A DNA stretch of 52,611 nucleotides from Chloroflexota bacterium (GTDB lineage: Bacteria; Chloroflexota; Limnocylindria; Limnocylindrales; CSP1-4): contig JACPOR010000003.1 of assembly GCA_016191425.1 (NCBI GenBank), forward strand, positions 1-52,611, read 5' to 3'. Positions 1-8,800 of the stretch are shown piece by piece (the stretch's first letter is position 1; each line of letters opens with the position of its first letter). The notes under the pieces were generated by a model. The model was not told the origin of the DNA, did no database searches, and worked only from the letters and a program-made list of their open reading frames with translations. The translations under genes were made by a program, and so were the position numbers.

Positions 1-475
1 CGTCGAACAGGACGATCGCCGCCCGCTGGTCGTCGGTGATCCGGGCGAGGGCGTCGTTCAGCGCACGGTGACGCTCAGCCCGGAGCGAGGTTGTGACGGG
101 ATCGTCCGCAGCGGTCGCCGGGGGCTGCCATGTGTCGTCCTCGAGCTCGGGATAGGGGTCCGCCGGTCGTCGCTTCTTCAGGCGCTGGGCGTCCATCGCG
201 GCGTTGATGGCGATCCGGCTGAGCCATGAACGGACCGAACCACCGCGGAACTGGCCCATGTTGCGAAACGCGGAGAAGAATGCCTCCTGGACCGCATCGG
301 ACGCCTGGTCCCGATCCGGAACCATGCGCACGACCAGGGCGAACAACATGTCCTGATAGCACAGGACGAGGTCATTGAACGCGTCGAGACTTCCGCCCCG
401 CGCCTGCTCCATGAGGATGAGGTCACGCCGCTGGACGGGGTCGTCGGACACCGTGGCCGAGCGACGATCCTCCAC
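1..475 (-). CDS. ECF-type RNA polymerase sigma factor (partial, C-terminus beyond window)
   Basis: An open frame runs off the left edge; about 158 residues are visible. Region 2 is clear: a helix with DLVLCYQDMLFALVVRMV, then DQASDAVQEAFFSAFRNM (the -10-binding and core-binding helices), then SVRSWLSRIAINAAMD, the conserved end of region 2.4. After a charged linker (KKRRPADPYPE) the start of region 4 is seen (ALARITDDQRAAIVLFD). This order is typical of RpoE/SigW-like ECF factors. The GTG at 475 is the most upstream plausible start, with a GGAGG about 11 nt before it; a second GTG lies a few codons inside. No anti-sigma gene can be seen because the downstream side is missing. Family certain from motifs; regulon unknown. 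Confidence 0.85.
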   Translation of the reverse strand, partial: MEDRRSATVSDDPVQRRDLILMEQARGGSLDAFNDLVLCYQDMLFALVVRMVPDRDQASDAVQEAFFSAFRNMGQFRGGSVRSWLSRIAINAAMDAQRLKKRRPADPYPELEDDTWQPPATAADDPVTTSLRAERHRALNDALARITDDQRAAIVLFD

Positions 476-571
476 GATCTGGGGGGTCCTCCGGGCAGCA
501 ATACTGAAGCGGCGCGAGTCTAGCATCGGCCCCCGCTGGACGCGATCGCCCCGTGACTGGTTCCCAACGGC

Positions 572-577
572 TAGGAT
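572..577 (+). promoter_or_regulatory. -10-like hexamer of the tRNA-Leu gene
   Basis: TAGGAT lies 18 nt before the first base of the tRNA. No good -35 is seen 17 nt upstream. The divergent sigma factor start is about 100 bp away. Confidence 0.4.
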
Positions 578-595
578 TCAATGGCACCACCCCCG

Positions 596-682
596 GCCGG
601 AGTGGCGGAATCGGCAGACGCGACGGTCTCAAACACCGTTGAGGGCAACCTCATCCGGGTTCAAGTCCCGGCTCCGGCACCA
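596..682 (+). tRNA. tRNA-Leu, anticodon CAA, CCA end encoded
   Basis: The acceptor stem GCCGGAG (596-602) pairs with CTCCGGC (672-678), followed by discriminator A and an encoded CCA (680-682). The anticodon stem ACGGT/ACCGT encloses the loop CTCAAAC, giving anticodon CAA, which reads UUG. The long variable arm (GAGG-GCAA-CCTC) is that of a type II tRNA, as expected for leucine. The T arm is CCGGG-TTCAAGT-CCCGG. All stems pair, so the gene looks functional. It stands alone, with no integrase or duplicated 3' end next to it. Confidence 0.97.
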
Positions 683-737
683 CCAACCACCCCGTCTCGG
701 CCCCTCGTCAGCCCGGGATCCCGAGACCTGCTGGATG

Positions 738-827
738 GGGCGGAACGACCCGAGGGGCCGTGATGACGATCGGAGGCGGCCTGGGCGGAGCGACCCGAGG
801 GGCCCTGGCGGCGATCAAAGGCGGCCC
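738..827. repeat. 45-bp imperfect tandem duplication between tRNA-Leu and the PEP-utilising enzyme gene
   Basis: Two neighbouring 45-bp copies (738-782 and 783-827) share the core CGACCCGAGGGGCC and a GGCGGCC-like end. They fill most of the 211-bp gap after the tRNA. No gene is evident in the gap. A TAGAGT hexamer at 855-860 could be the -10 of the next gene. Confidence 0.6.
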
Positions 828-893
828 GGGCACACGACCGGCGTCGCGCCCGGCTAGAGTCTCGGAGTTCGTTCCGTCACGTGGAGGAAACCG

Positions 894-3470
894 GTGCCGC
901 GTCCCGAATCGTCGCTGATTGCCTGGCTCGGCGTTGACGAGGCCGGCGTCGCCCACGTCGGTGGCAAGGCGGCATCGCTTGACCGGCTGGCTCGGCTCGG
1001 CTTCCGCATTCCGCCGGGCTTCTGCCTGACGACGGCGGCCTTTGGCGCCCAGCTGGCTTCGATCCCCGGCGCCCTGGCCGACCTCGAGGGGCTCGGCGAC
1101 GAGGCGGTTCGGGGGCGCCTCATCGGCAGGTTCGAGACCGCGCCAGTCGAGGAGGCAGTTGCCCGCGCCCTCGACGAGGCCGTCACGCGTCTCACGACGG
1201 AGATCGAGCTACTCGGCGGTCCGGCCCGCTTCGCGGTCCGCTCGTCGGGCATCGGCGAGGACAGTTCCGCGGCGTCGTTTGCCGGTCTGCACGAGACCGA
1301 ACTTGATGTTCCTCCGGAAGGCGTGACGGGAGCCGTGCGGCGCTGCTGGGCCTCGCTGTGGAGCGCCCCCGCGGTGGCGTACCGGCTACGCCAGGGCCTC
1401 GCCCTCGACGGTGGCGGCATGGCGGTCGTCGTCCAGGCCCTCGTACCCGCGTCTTCGGCGGCGGTCGTCTTCACCCGACATCCCGTGACCGGCCGAACGG
1501 ACCAGCTCGTGATCACGAGCGTTCGTGGCCTCGGCGATGCGATGGTCTCGGGGACGGTCACGCCCGATACCTGGGTGGTGGACCGATCGAGCCTGACCTG
1601 GACCGAGTACACGCCGGGTGACCGTCGCAACGGCAGGCCAGGCCCGGCGATCGAGGATGCCGCCCTGCGGGAACTCGCCGCTCTGGCGCTCCAGGTGGAA
1701 CGAGGGTTCGGCGGCTCGGTCGACATCGAGGCGGCGGCGGCTGGCGGGCAGTGGTTCCTTCTCCAGGCCCGCCCGATCACGACACTGCCCGCCGAGACAG
1801 CTCCCGACGTCACCGCGAGCACGTCCCCCACGATCGTGACCGGCACCGCTGACTTCCCGGTGGCCTGGGAGGATCCGACCGATCCGAGCCTGACCTGGGA
1901 TCGCGACGACATGCATATGCCGTTTGCCCTCGTGCCCCTCTCCGAGGACTACGTCCGAACACTGGGCGAAGGGTTCAACTTTCGGTACACATTCCTCGGC
2001 GGCTTTCCCCAGCGTTGGCGGTGCCGCGTGTGGAACGGCTACGCGTATTTCGGTGTCGACTTCAACGCCCCGGAGGAGGAGCGGCCCGGCATCACCGAGC
2101 GCTGGCAGGCGGCGATGCACCGCCAGGTCGAGGTCACCGAGGCCTGGTGGCGAGACGAGGCACTCCCGGAGATCCGCCGCCTCGAGGCCGGGATTCGGAC
2201 GATCCCCGTCGAGGAGCTGGCGCCGGCCGCGCTCGCCCAGGCGTGGGACCGGGCCTGGGAGGCCGTGCGGCGAATGTGGGAGATCCACTTCATCGCGATC
2301 GTCGGGCCGTACACGGCGGTCGAGGAGCTTGCGGACTTCCACGATGCGCTCGTCCCCGACGCGCCGCCAGGCGAAGCGCTACGGCTCATCGGCGGAGCAC
2401 CGAACGAGCTTCTCGACGTCGAGCTCGGCGTGGAAGGGCTTGCCCGAATCGCCCGAACGCATCCCGCGATCAAGGCTGCCCTGACGACGGGCGCGGTGAG
2501 CGCCGACGGATCGCGCCGCCTGGTCCAGCCGGCCGAACTCGTGGACCTCGACGGCGGACGGGCCTTTCTTGCCGCCCTGGATACGTTCCTCGAGGTCCAC
2601 GGGCACCTCGGGCAGGCGTTCGACGACCTGGTCCTGGCCTCGTGGGCTGACGAGCCCGCCATCATCCTCGGGCAGGTGGGACAGCACCTGGTGAGCCCGC
2701 CCGAGGAAGCGGAATCGCGCCGCCTCCGCCTGCGAGCCGAGGCGGACGACCTCGCCGCGGCGGTGCGCGAGCGGCTTGCCGGCGAGCCCGAGAAGGTGGC
2801 CGAGTTCGAGCGGCTCCTCGGGTATGGGCGCGCGATCGGATCCCTCACCGAGGTCCACAACTACTGGATCGACCGTCTCGCCCAGGCGCGGATCCGGACC
2901 CTGTCCCTGCGCGTCGGTCGGCGACTCGTCGCGAACGGGAGCTTCGACGCGCCGGAGGAGATCTTCTACCTGTTCCGGGATGAGGTTCCGGCGCAGATCG
3001 AGCGGCCGACCGATGCCCGTCCGCTCATCGTCGCCCGCCGCGACGAGCTCGGGCGGCGGGCGAAGCTCGACCCGCCCAGGATCATCGGGATCGATCCGGG
3101 CAAGGTTGGAGCCGATCGCTTCGACGGCGAGCGCTTCACCTCGGACGACCCTCGCATCCTTCGCGGAACCGGGGCGTCGGCGGGAGTTGTCCGAGGGACG
3201 GCACGCATCACGCTCACTCCCGCCGATTTCGCGCGACTGCAACCCGGGGACATCATCGTCTGCGCGTCCTCGAACCCATCGTGGGTGCCGGTCTTCACCA
3301 CGGCGGGCGGGTTGGTCACGAACACCGGCGGCGTCCTGTCGCACGCGGCGGTCGTCGCCCGCGAGTTCGGCCTGCCGGCGGTCGTGGGCACCGGAGACGC
3401 CACGACGCGTATTCCCGACGGCGCGAGCCTGGAGATCGACGGCACCCTGGGCATCGTTCGCCTCCTGTGA
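894..3470 (+). CDS. PEP synthase / rifampicin phosphotransferase-like phosphotransferase
   Basis: 858 aa. The N-terminal ATP-binding domain of the PPDK/PEP-synthase family is recognisable (VGGKAASLDRLARLGFRIPPGF near residue 25; FAVRSSGIGEDSSAASFAG near 115; VVFTRHPVTG near 190). The last 90 residues form the swivelling phosphohistidine domain, NTGGVLSHAAVVAREFGLPA, with His about 817 as the phosphocarrier. The usual C-terminal PEP/pyruvate TIM barrel is absent and the His domain is terminal. This is the ATP-substrate-His order of rifampicin phosphotransferase (Rph) and related enzymes, whose usual length is about 870 aa. The middle 330-750 part would bind the acceptor, which cannot be told from sequence. 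GGAGG lies 6 nt before the GTG start. The stop overlaps the start of an MFS exporter gene, which suggests a shared small-molecule (possibly antibiotic) role. Confidence 0.85.
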   Translation: MPRPESSLIAWLGVDEAGVAHVGGKAASLDRLARLGFRIPPGFCLTTAAFGAQLASIPGALADLEGLGDEAVRGRLIGRFETAPVEEAVARALDEAVTRLTTEIELLGGPARFAVRSSGIGEDSSAASFAGLHETELDVPPEGVTGAVRRCWASLWSAPAVAYRLRQGLALDGGGMAVVVQALVPASSAAVVFTRHPVTGRTDQLVITSVRGLGDAMVSGTVTPDTWVVDRSSLTWTEYTPGDRRNGRPGPAIEDAALRELAALALQVERGFGGSVDIEAAAAGGQWFLLQARPITTLPAETAPDVTASTSPTIVTGTADFPVAWEDPTDPSLTWDRDDMHMPFALVPLSEDYVRTLGEGFNFRYTFLGGFPQRWRCRVWNGYAYFGVDFNAPEEERPGITERWQAAMHRQVEVTEAWWRDEALPEIRRLEAGIRTIPVEELAPAALAQAWDRAWEAVRRMWEIHFIAIVGPYTAVEELADFHDALVPDAPPGEALRLIGGAPNELLDVELGVEGLARIARTHPAIKAALTTGAVSADGSRRLVQPAELVDLDGGRAFLAALDTFLEVHGHLGQAFDDLVLASWADEPAIILGQVGQHLVSPPEEAESRRLRLRAEADDLAAAVRERLAGEPEKVAEFERLLGYGRAIGSLTEVHNYWIDRLAQARIRTLSLRVGRRLVANGSFDAPEEIFYLFRDEVPAQIERPTDARPLIVARRDELGRRAKLDPPRIIGIDPGKVGADRFDGERFTSDDPRILRGTGASAGVVRGTARITLTPADFARLQPGDIIVCASSNPSWVPVFTTAGGLVTNTGGVLSHAAVVAREFGLPAVVGTGDATTRIPDGASLEIDGTLGIVRLL

Positions 3471-5014
3471 GCGGCGGGCGCGGCGACCGTCTGCTCACGC
3501 CGCTCATGCTGGGCGTGGCGAGCGGTTCGATCCTGGTCCCCCTCAACTCGACAATGCTGGCCGTGGCCCTGCCGGGCGTGATGGACGAGTTCCGCCTCGG
3601 GGCCGCCGCGGTCTCGTCCCTGGTCACCATCTATCTCGGGGCCGTGGCGGTCGCGCTGCCGATCAGTGGCTCTCTGGGCGATCGATTCGGCCACCGGCGC
3701 GCGTTCCTCGGTGGTGTCGTGGTGTTCGGTATCGCTTCGCTCCTGGCCGTCGCTGCGCCGTCGTTTGTGCTGCTCCAACTGGCCCGGGTGTTCCAGGCAG
3801 TCAGCGGGGCGTTCGTCTCGACGAGTTCCGCGGCACTCGTCCGGATCGCGGCATCACCTCGGCGGCGTGGTGAGGCGTTCGGCCTGTTCGACCTGTTGAC
3901 CTCGACCAGCGCCGCAGCTGGACCGTTCATCGGGGGCGTGCTGGTCGGGGCCTTCGGATGGCGATCCCTTTTCATCGTCGCTGTCCCGGTCGCCCTGATC
4001 GCCGCCGTCGCCGTCGGCTTCTGGCTGCGCCCAGCGGCTGATCTCGCCGGTCCCCGGAAGGCGTCGGCGAGTGCGCCGGAGGACGGTTCGGCAGATGCGC
4101 CGGAGGACGGTTCGGCAGATGCGCCGGAGGACGGTTCGGCAGATGCGCCGGAGGACGGTTCGGCAGATGCGCCAGCAGGTAGGCGGCTGGCGAATGCGCC
4201 GGCAGACGGTTCGGCAATCCGCCCGACGTTCGCCCGGCCTCCGCTCGACGTGGTCGGCCTCGCGCTGCTTGCCACCTGGATCGTGGCCATCCTCGTGGCA
4301 CTGCGCGGCGATACGGGATTGCCAGGGCTGGTCGCGGCGGTCGCAATCGTGCCGCTTGCGGCGATCCTCGTCTGGTTCGAGCTGGGGCGTCCAGTGCCTG
4401 CCGTCGATCCGCGACTCTTCCGCGTTCCGGCCTTCTCAGCGGCACTCGCGGGCATCTTCGGCAACACCGTGGTCCTCCATGCCAGCTTCATTCTCGTGCC
4501 GATGCTCGTCGAGCGGTTGCTCGCGGGTTCGGCGACGACGAGCGGCCTCGTGCTCCTCGGTATCTCCGGTGTCGGTGCGCTGGTGGCGCCGTTCGGCGGT
4601 CGGGCGTCGGATCGGCGAGGCCGGCGGGCCCTCGTCCTGACAGGCTCGCTGGTCATGACGGCCGGCCTCGCCGGCCTCGCCCTTCCGGCCGGGTCCGGTT
4701 CGTTCATCGTGGTCGGCGCCCTGCTCGCCGTCGTCGGGCTGGGCATGGGCCTGTCCGGGTCGCCGCGGCAGGCCGCGGCATTCGAGGCGATCCAGCCCAA
4801 CCGCGTCGGCATGGCGGCCGGGACTTACTACACCGGCCGGTACCTCGGCGGCGTCGTCGGGGCAAGCATGGCCGGTGCCGTCCTGGCCGCGGGGATCACC
4901 GCCGGAGCCATCTCGCTCGGGTTCACGATTCTCGTCGTGGTCGGACTGAGCGTCGCAGCGGTCTCGCGCTGGCTCCCGACCGGTCGCACGACGTCGGCGC
5001 CCGGCGCAGGGTGA
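3467..5014 (+). CDS. MFS drug-exporter-like transporter (DHA2 type) with repeat-expanded loop
   Basis: About 515 aa. TM1 carries LNSTMLAVALPGVMDEF, the DHA2-type version of the MFS signature. Motif A-like GSLGDRFGHRRAF follows TM2, and GRASDRRGRRALV is the equivalent in the second half. The hydrophobic segments suggest 12-14 helices. Between the sixth and next helix lies a hydrophilic cytoplasmic loop built of SADAPEDG repeats. The GTG at 3467 shares bases with the TGA of the preceding gene (GTGA overlap), which implies translational coupling; the ATG at 3506 is an alternative. The substrate is unknown. Pairing with an Rph-like enzyme would fit modification plus export of a rifamycin-like compound, but this is inference. 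Confidence 0.85.
   Translation: MSGGRGDRLLTPLMLGVASGSILVPLNSTMLAVALPGVMDEFRLGAAAVSSLVTIYLGAVAVALPISGSLGDRFGHRRAFLGGVVVFGIASLLAVAAPSFVLLQLARVFQAVSGAFVSTSSAALVRIAASPRRRGEAFGLFDLLTSTSAAAGPFIGGVLVGAFGWRSLFIVAVPVALIAAVAVGFWLRPAADLAGPRKASASAPEDGSADAPEDGSADAPEDGSADAPEDGSADAPAGRRLANAPADGSAIRPTFARPPLDVVGLALLATWIVAILVALRGDTGLPGLVAAVAIVPLAAILVWFELGRPVPAVDPRLFRVPAFSAALAGIFGNTVVLHASFILVPMLVERLLAGSATTSGLVLLGISGVGALVAPFGGRASDRRGRRALVLTGSLVMTAGLAGLALPAGSGSFIVVGALLAVVGLGMGLSGSPRQAAAFEAIQPNRVGMAAGTYYTGRYLGGVVGASMAGAVLAAGITAGAISLGFTILVVVGLSVAAVSRWLPTGRTTSAPGAG
4073..4219. repeat. 24-bp in-frame tandem repeat inside the MFS gene
   Basis: Four perfect copies of a 24-bp unit (4073-4168), each coding eight residues (APEDGSAD), are followed by two diverged copies (to about 4219). 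The unit is a multiple of three and falls in the central cytoplasmic loop, so copy-number change would alter loop length without breaking the frame. Confidence 0.95.
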
Positions 5015-5131
5015 AATTGGCGCAGGTTCAGGGCGCCACGAGGGCCCCGCGCGAGCCCCCGCGCGATCCCACAAGCAACAAGGTTCCTTGACCGAGCGGG
5101 CAGATCTCAGGACCTACCAGCCGAGGTCTCG

Positions 5132-5137
5132 TAGAGT
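5132..5137 (+). promoter_or_regulatory. -10-like hexamer before the mini-ORF and terB-like gene
   Basis: TAGAGT is followed by 6 nt and then the ATG at 5144. The same spacing is seen before several other genes in the window and would give a leaderless transcript. No convincing -35. The rest of 5015-5187 shows no gene. Confidence 0.45.
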
Positions 5138-5143
5138 ACCCCG

Positions 5144-5191
5144 ATGACACATTCGTCCTGGTCCCACGTCGTCCACCGTGGCCGCTCATGA
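5144..5191 (+). CDS. possible 15-codon leader ORF overlapping the terB-like gene
   Basis: It starts at ATG 5144, 6 nt after a -10-like TAGAGT, and reads MTHSSWSHVVHRGRS before stopping at TGA 5189-5191. Its stop overlaps the ATG of the next gene (ATGA), so ribosomes finishing it could restart on the TerB-like protein, which itself has no Shine-Dalgarno sequence. Known cases of such overlap are translational coupling. That this one is translated is inference. Confidence 0.3.
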   Translation: MTHSSWSHVVHRGRS

Positions 5192-5754
5192 GCGGATTCC
5201 TGGAGCGGCTCATCAGACCGGGGATCGAAGCACCAACTCCTGACCCTGCCGGCCCGGACCCGAACGCCGGAGAAACCGAAACCGTGCGCCGGATCGTGGC
5301 ACGGCTCGATTCCCTGGCCCCGGATCGGGCTCGTTTCCTGGCCGGCTTTGCCTACGTCCTTGCGCGCGCGGCGCACGCCGACCTGGAGATCAGCGCCGAG
5401 GAAACCGCCGTCATGGAGGCGGCGATCCGCGACCTCGGGCAACTCGATGAAGCTCAGGCCGTCCTCGTGATCCAGATGGCGAAGCTACAGTCGCGGGCCA
5501 GGTTCGGCACCGAGGACTACCTCGTGACCCGCGAATTCGCCGGGTTTGCCACCGAGGAACAGAAGCTTGCGGTCCTCAGGGCCGCGTTCGCCGTCGGGGC
5601 GGCCGACGACGAGATCTCGAGCGAAGAGGCGCAGACGATCAACGAGATCGCGTACGAGCTCGACATCGACCGGCCGACCCTCAACGCCATCCGCGAGGCG
5701 TATGTCGACAAGTTCAGCGCGATCCGCGCGGCCCGACGCCTGGCACGCGCCTAG
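5188..5754 (+). CDS. TerB-like domain protein
   Basis: 188 aa, soluble, mostly helical and acidic. Residues about 45-180 match the TerB/DjlA-N type helical domain: two similar halves, each with an acidic loop (ADLEISAEETAVMEAAI and ADDEISSEEAQTINEIAYEL) that is the metal-site-like signature of the family. Family members are linked to tellurite or stress responses but have no settled biochemical role. The Pro-rich N-terminal 30 residues are non-conserved. No SD precedes the ATG; it overlaps the stop of a small upstream ORF. It is convergent with dnaE, so it stands as a single unit and no ter operon is present. Confidence 0.75.
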   Translation: MSGFLERLIRPGIEAPTPDPAGPDPNAGETETVRRIVARLDSLAPDRARFLAGFAYVLARAAHADLEISAEETAVMEAAIRDLGQLDEAQAVLVIQMAKLQSRARFGTEDYLVTREFAGFATEEQKLAVLRAAFAVGAADDEISSEEAQTINEIAYELDIDRPTLNAIREAYVDKFSAIRAARRLARA

Positions 5755-5806
5755 CACGAATTGCGTCGCGCGGTCCGGATCCACGCCGGGTCGCGTCGAA
5801 CGAGGG

Positions 5807-8800
5807 TCAATCGAGCTCGACCTGCGCCGTGCCCTCACCGAGGCGTCGCGTGACCTCCGCGAGCAGCTCCGCGTCGTAGGCCACGGCCTGCTTGAGTTCC
5901 ATGGGGAGTGCGGTTCCTCCGGGGACCGGTATGTGGACGACGACCCGGGTTTCACCGGGTCGTTCCCGGATCAGCTGGCGAAAGGTCTCCATCGCTCGGA
6001 CGAGCTGGTCCGCGGGAGCGCCACCGAAGCGGACGTGGAGAACCCGGGAGACGCCGGCGGACTCCACCGGCACGGTCGGCGCGGTCGCATCGGCCACGGC
6101 CTGTCGTCGGGCCTCGTCCGGGAGGGCCGGCGAATCATCGTCATCGACCGCCGCCCCCACACCCGCGTGCTCGGTCGACTCATGTGACGTAAGCGGTTCT
6201 GCGGGAGCTATCGATGGCAGGGCCACATGAACCTGGGCGTCGGGCCGCAGCGGCGAGACGTATGGCACGTCGGCGCGTCGCGGCGGAGCGGTCAGGGCAG
6301 CGGACGACGGACTTCCCGAGCGCGGCGGCGTGGTCAGGGCGGCGGACGACGGACTTCCGGAGCGCGGCGCTGAGAGACGTCCGGCACCTTCGGCTGTCGC
6401 CGGCGTCCCGGCTGTGGTCGCGCCTCCAGATCCGTTCCTGTACCCATTGGCATGTCCGTTCGTGGACGGCGTGCCGCGGCCGTCGCCGTTGCCGTTGCCA
6501 TTTGCCCCCGAAGCCTGACCCGGGCCAGCCGCTCGTCGCCGAGAGTTGGCACGATCGCCGGCGGCCACATCGCGCGCAAACGCCTCCGGCCCTCTCACGA
6601 CCGCCTCGTCCCAGGGAATGACGAGGTCGGCGAGCAGCGAGACCTCCTCGCCCCGATGATCGATCCGGCCCGCCACGAGGAGGATCGAGCCCGCCGTCCA
6701 GATCGGGCCTGTCTGCTCGAACAGCTTCGGGAAGACCACGACCTCGATCGACCCCTGCAGGTCCTCGATCGTCACCACCGCCATCGTTGCGCGAGCCCGT
6801 GTCACGATCGAGCGCGATCCGATCACGATTCCACCAACCACGAGCCGCTGACCGTCGAGCGAGTCGTCCTTCAGGTCGGCGGAGTACGCGGTGACGTAGT
6901 CCCCGACCCGATCGGCGACCTCGCCCATCGGATGTTCGGAGAGATACAGACCAAGCAGCTCCTTCTCCCAGCGAAGTCGCTCGCGGCCCGGCGCCTCCGG
7001 CGTCGGGGGCAGCGGGCGCTCGAGGACGGCCGCGTCGGCCGCGCCCATATCGAAGAACGAGGTCTGGCCCGAGATCCGGTCCCGCTGTGTCGCCTGCCCG
7101 GCCGCGGTGGCATCGTCGAGACCGGCGAGCACCTGGGCCGGGTGCCCGAACGTGCCCATGGCGCCGACCTTGGCGAGCGATTCGAGGACCTTGCGATTGG
7201 CCAGTCGGAGGTCGATCCGCGTGCAGAAATCCGTCAGCGACCGAAACGGGCCGTCGGCCTCCCGAGCGGCGATGATCGACTCGATCGCGCCCTGGCCGAC
7301 GTTCTTGACCGCCAGCAGGCCGAACCGGATCGCGTCGCCCTCGACGGTGAACTCGACCTGGCTCTCGTGGATGTCCGGCGGCCTGACCTCGATCCCGAGA
7401 CGTCGGCATTCCGCCACGGCGGCCGCCACCTTGTCCTCGGAGCTCCGGAACGCGGACAGCACGCTGGTCATGTACTCGACCGTGTAGTTGGCCTTGAGAT
7501 ACGCGGTCTGGTAGGCGATGAGGCCGTAGCAGGTGGCATGGGCCTTGTTGAAGCCATACCGCTCGAATGGCTCGAAGGCCTTGAAGACCGCATCGATCGT
7601 CTGGGGCGGCACGCCACGTTCCGCGGCCTGGGTGACGAACTTCTCCTTCTGGGCCCGGAGGACCGACGACTTCTTCTTGCGGATCGCGTAGCCGAGGGTG
7701 TCGGCCTCGGGCCCGGTGAAGCCACCGAGCGCGATCGCGGCGGCCATGATGTCCTCCTGGTAGACGAAGATCCCGTAGGTCCGCTCCAGGAACGGCTCGA
7801 GCAGCGGATGGAGGTACGTCACGGGCTCCTGCCCGTGCTTGCGCCGGATGTACGCCGGGATGTTGTCCATCGGCCCCGGGCGGTAGAGCGCGACCATCGC
7901 GGCGAGGTCGAAGACCGAGGTCGGGCGCAGCTCGCGAACGTACCGGCGCATGCCCGCCGACTCGAGTTGGAAGATGCCGGTCGTCTCGCCGGACGCGAGC
8001 AGCTGGAACGTGGCGGGGTCGTCGAGTGGGATGTGGTCCAGGTCGATGTCCACACCGCGATGCGCCTTCACGGTGTCGACGGCGTTCTTGAGGATCGTCA
8101 GGTTGGACAGGCCCAGGAAGTCGAACTTCAGGAGGCCGAGATCCTCGATGGCGTGCATCTCGTACTGGGTCATCAGCCCGTCCGAGTTCGTCGCCCGCTG
8201 GAGCGGCATGATGTCCGTCAAGGGTTCACGGCTGATCACCACGCCGGCCGCGTGGGTTGACGCGTTGCGGGCCACGCCCTCGAGCTGCTTCGCGAACTCG
8301 ATGACCCTGCGGACGCCCTCGTCGGCGCCGACCTGCTCCTTGAGCTGGGGGCTGACCTCGAGGGCTTCGTCCAGGCGGATCCCGAGCTGGTTCGGGACGG
8401 CCTTGGCGATTCGGTCCACATCGCCGTAGCTGTGGCCCAGGACCCTCCCGACATCGCGGATGGCAGCGCGGGCCAGCATGGTCCCGAAGGTGATGATCTG
8501 GGCTACGTGGTCCTGGCCGTACTTGCGGGAGACGTAGGCGATGACCTCGTCCCGCCGGTCATCCTGGAAATCGACGTCGATATCGGGCATCGTGACGCGA
8601 TCAGGATTGAGGAATCGCTCGAACGGCAAGCCGTAGGCGATCGGATCCACCGGCGTGATGCCGAGCGTGTAGGTCACGATCGAGCCCGGCGCACTGCCTC
8701 GGCATGTGGTCTGGATGCCCTGCTCGCGGGCATACCGGATGAAGTCCGCCACGATCAGGAAGTAGCCGGCGTAGCCCATGGACAGGATCACGCCGAGTTC

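Noticed and set aside
596-682. tRNA-Leu as a possible integration site
   Set aside because: No integrase, no repeated tRNA 3' end and no foreign-looking segment next to it.
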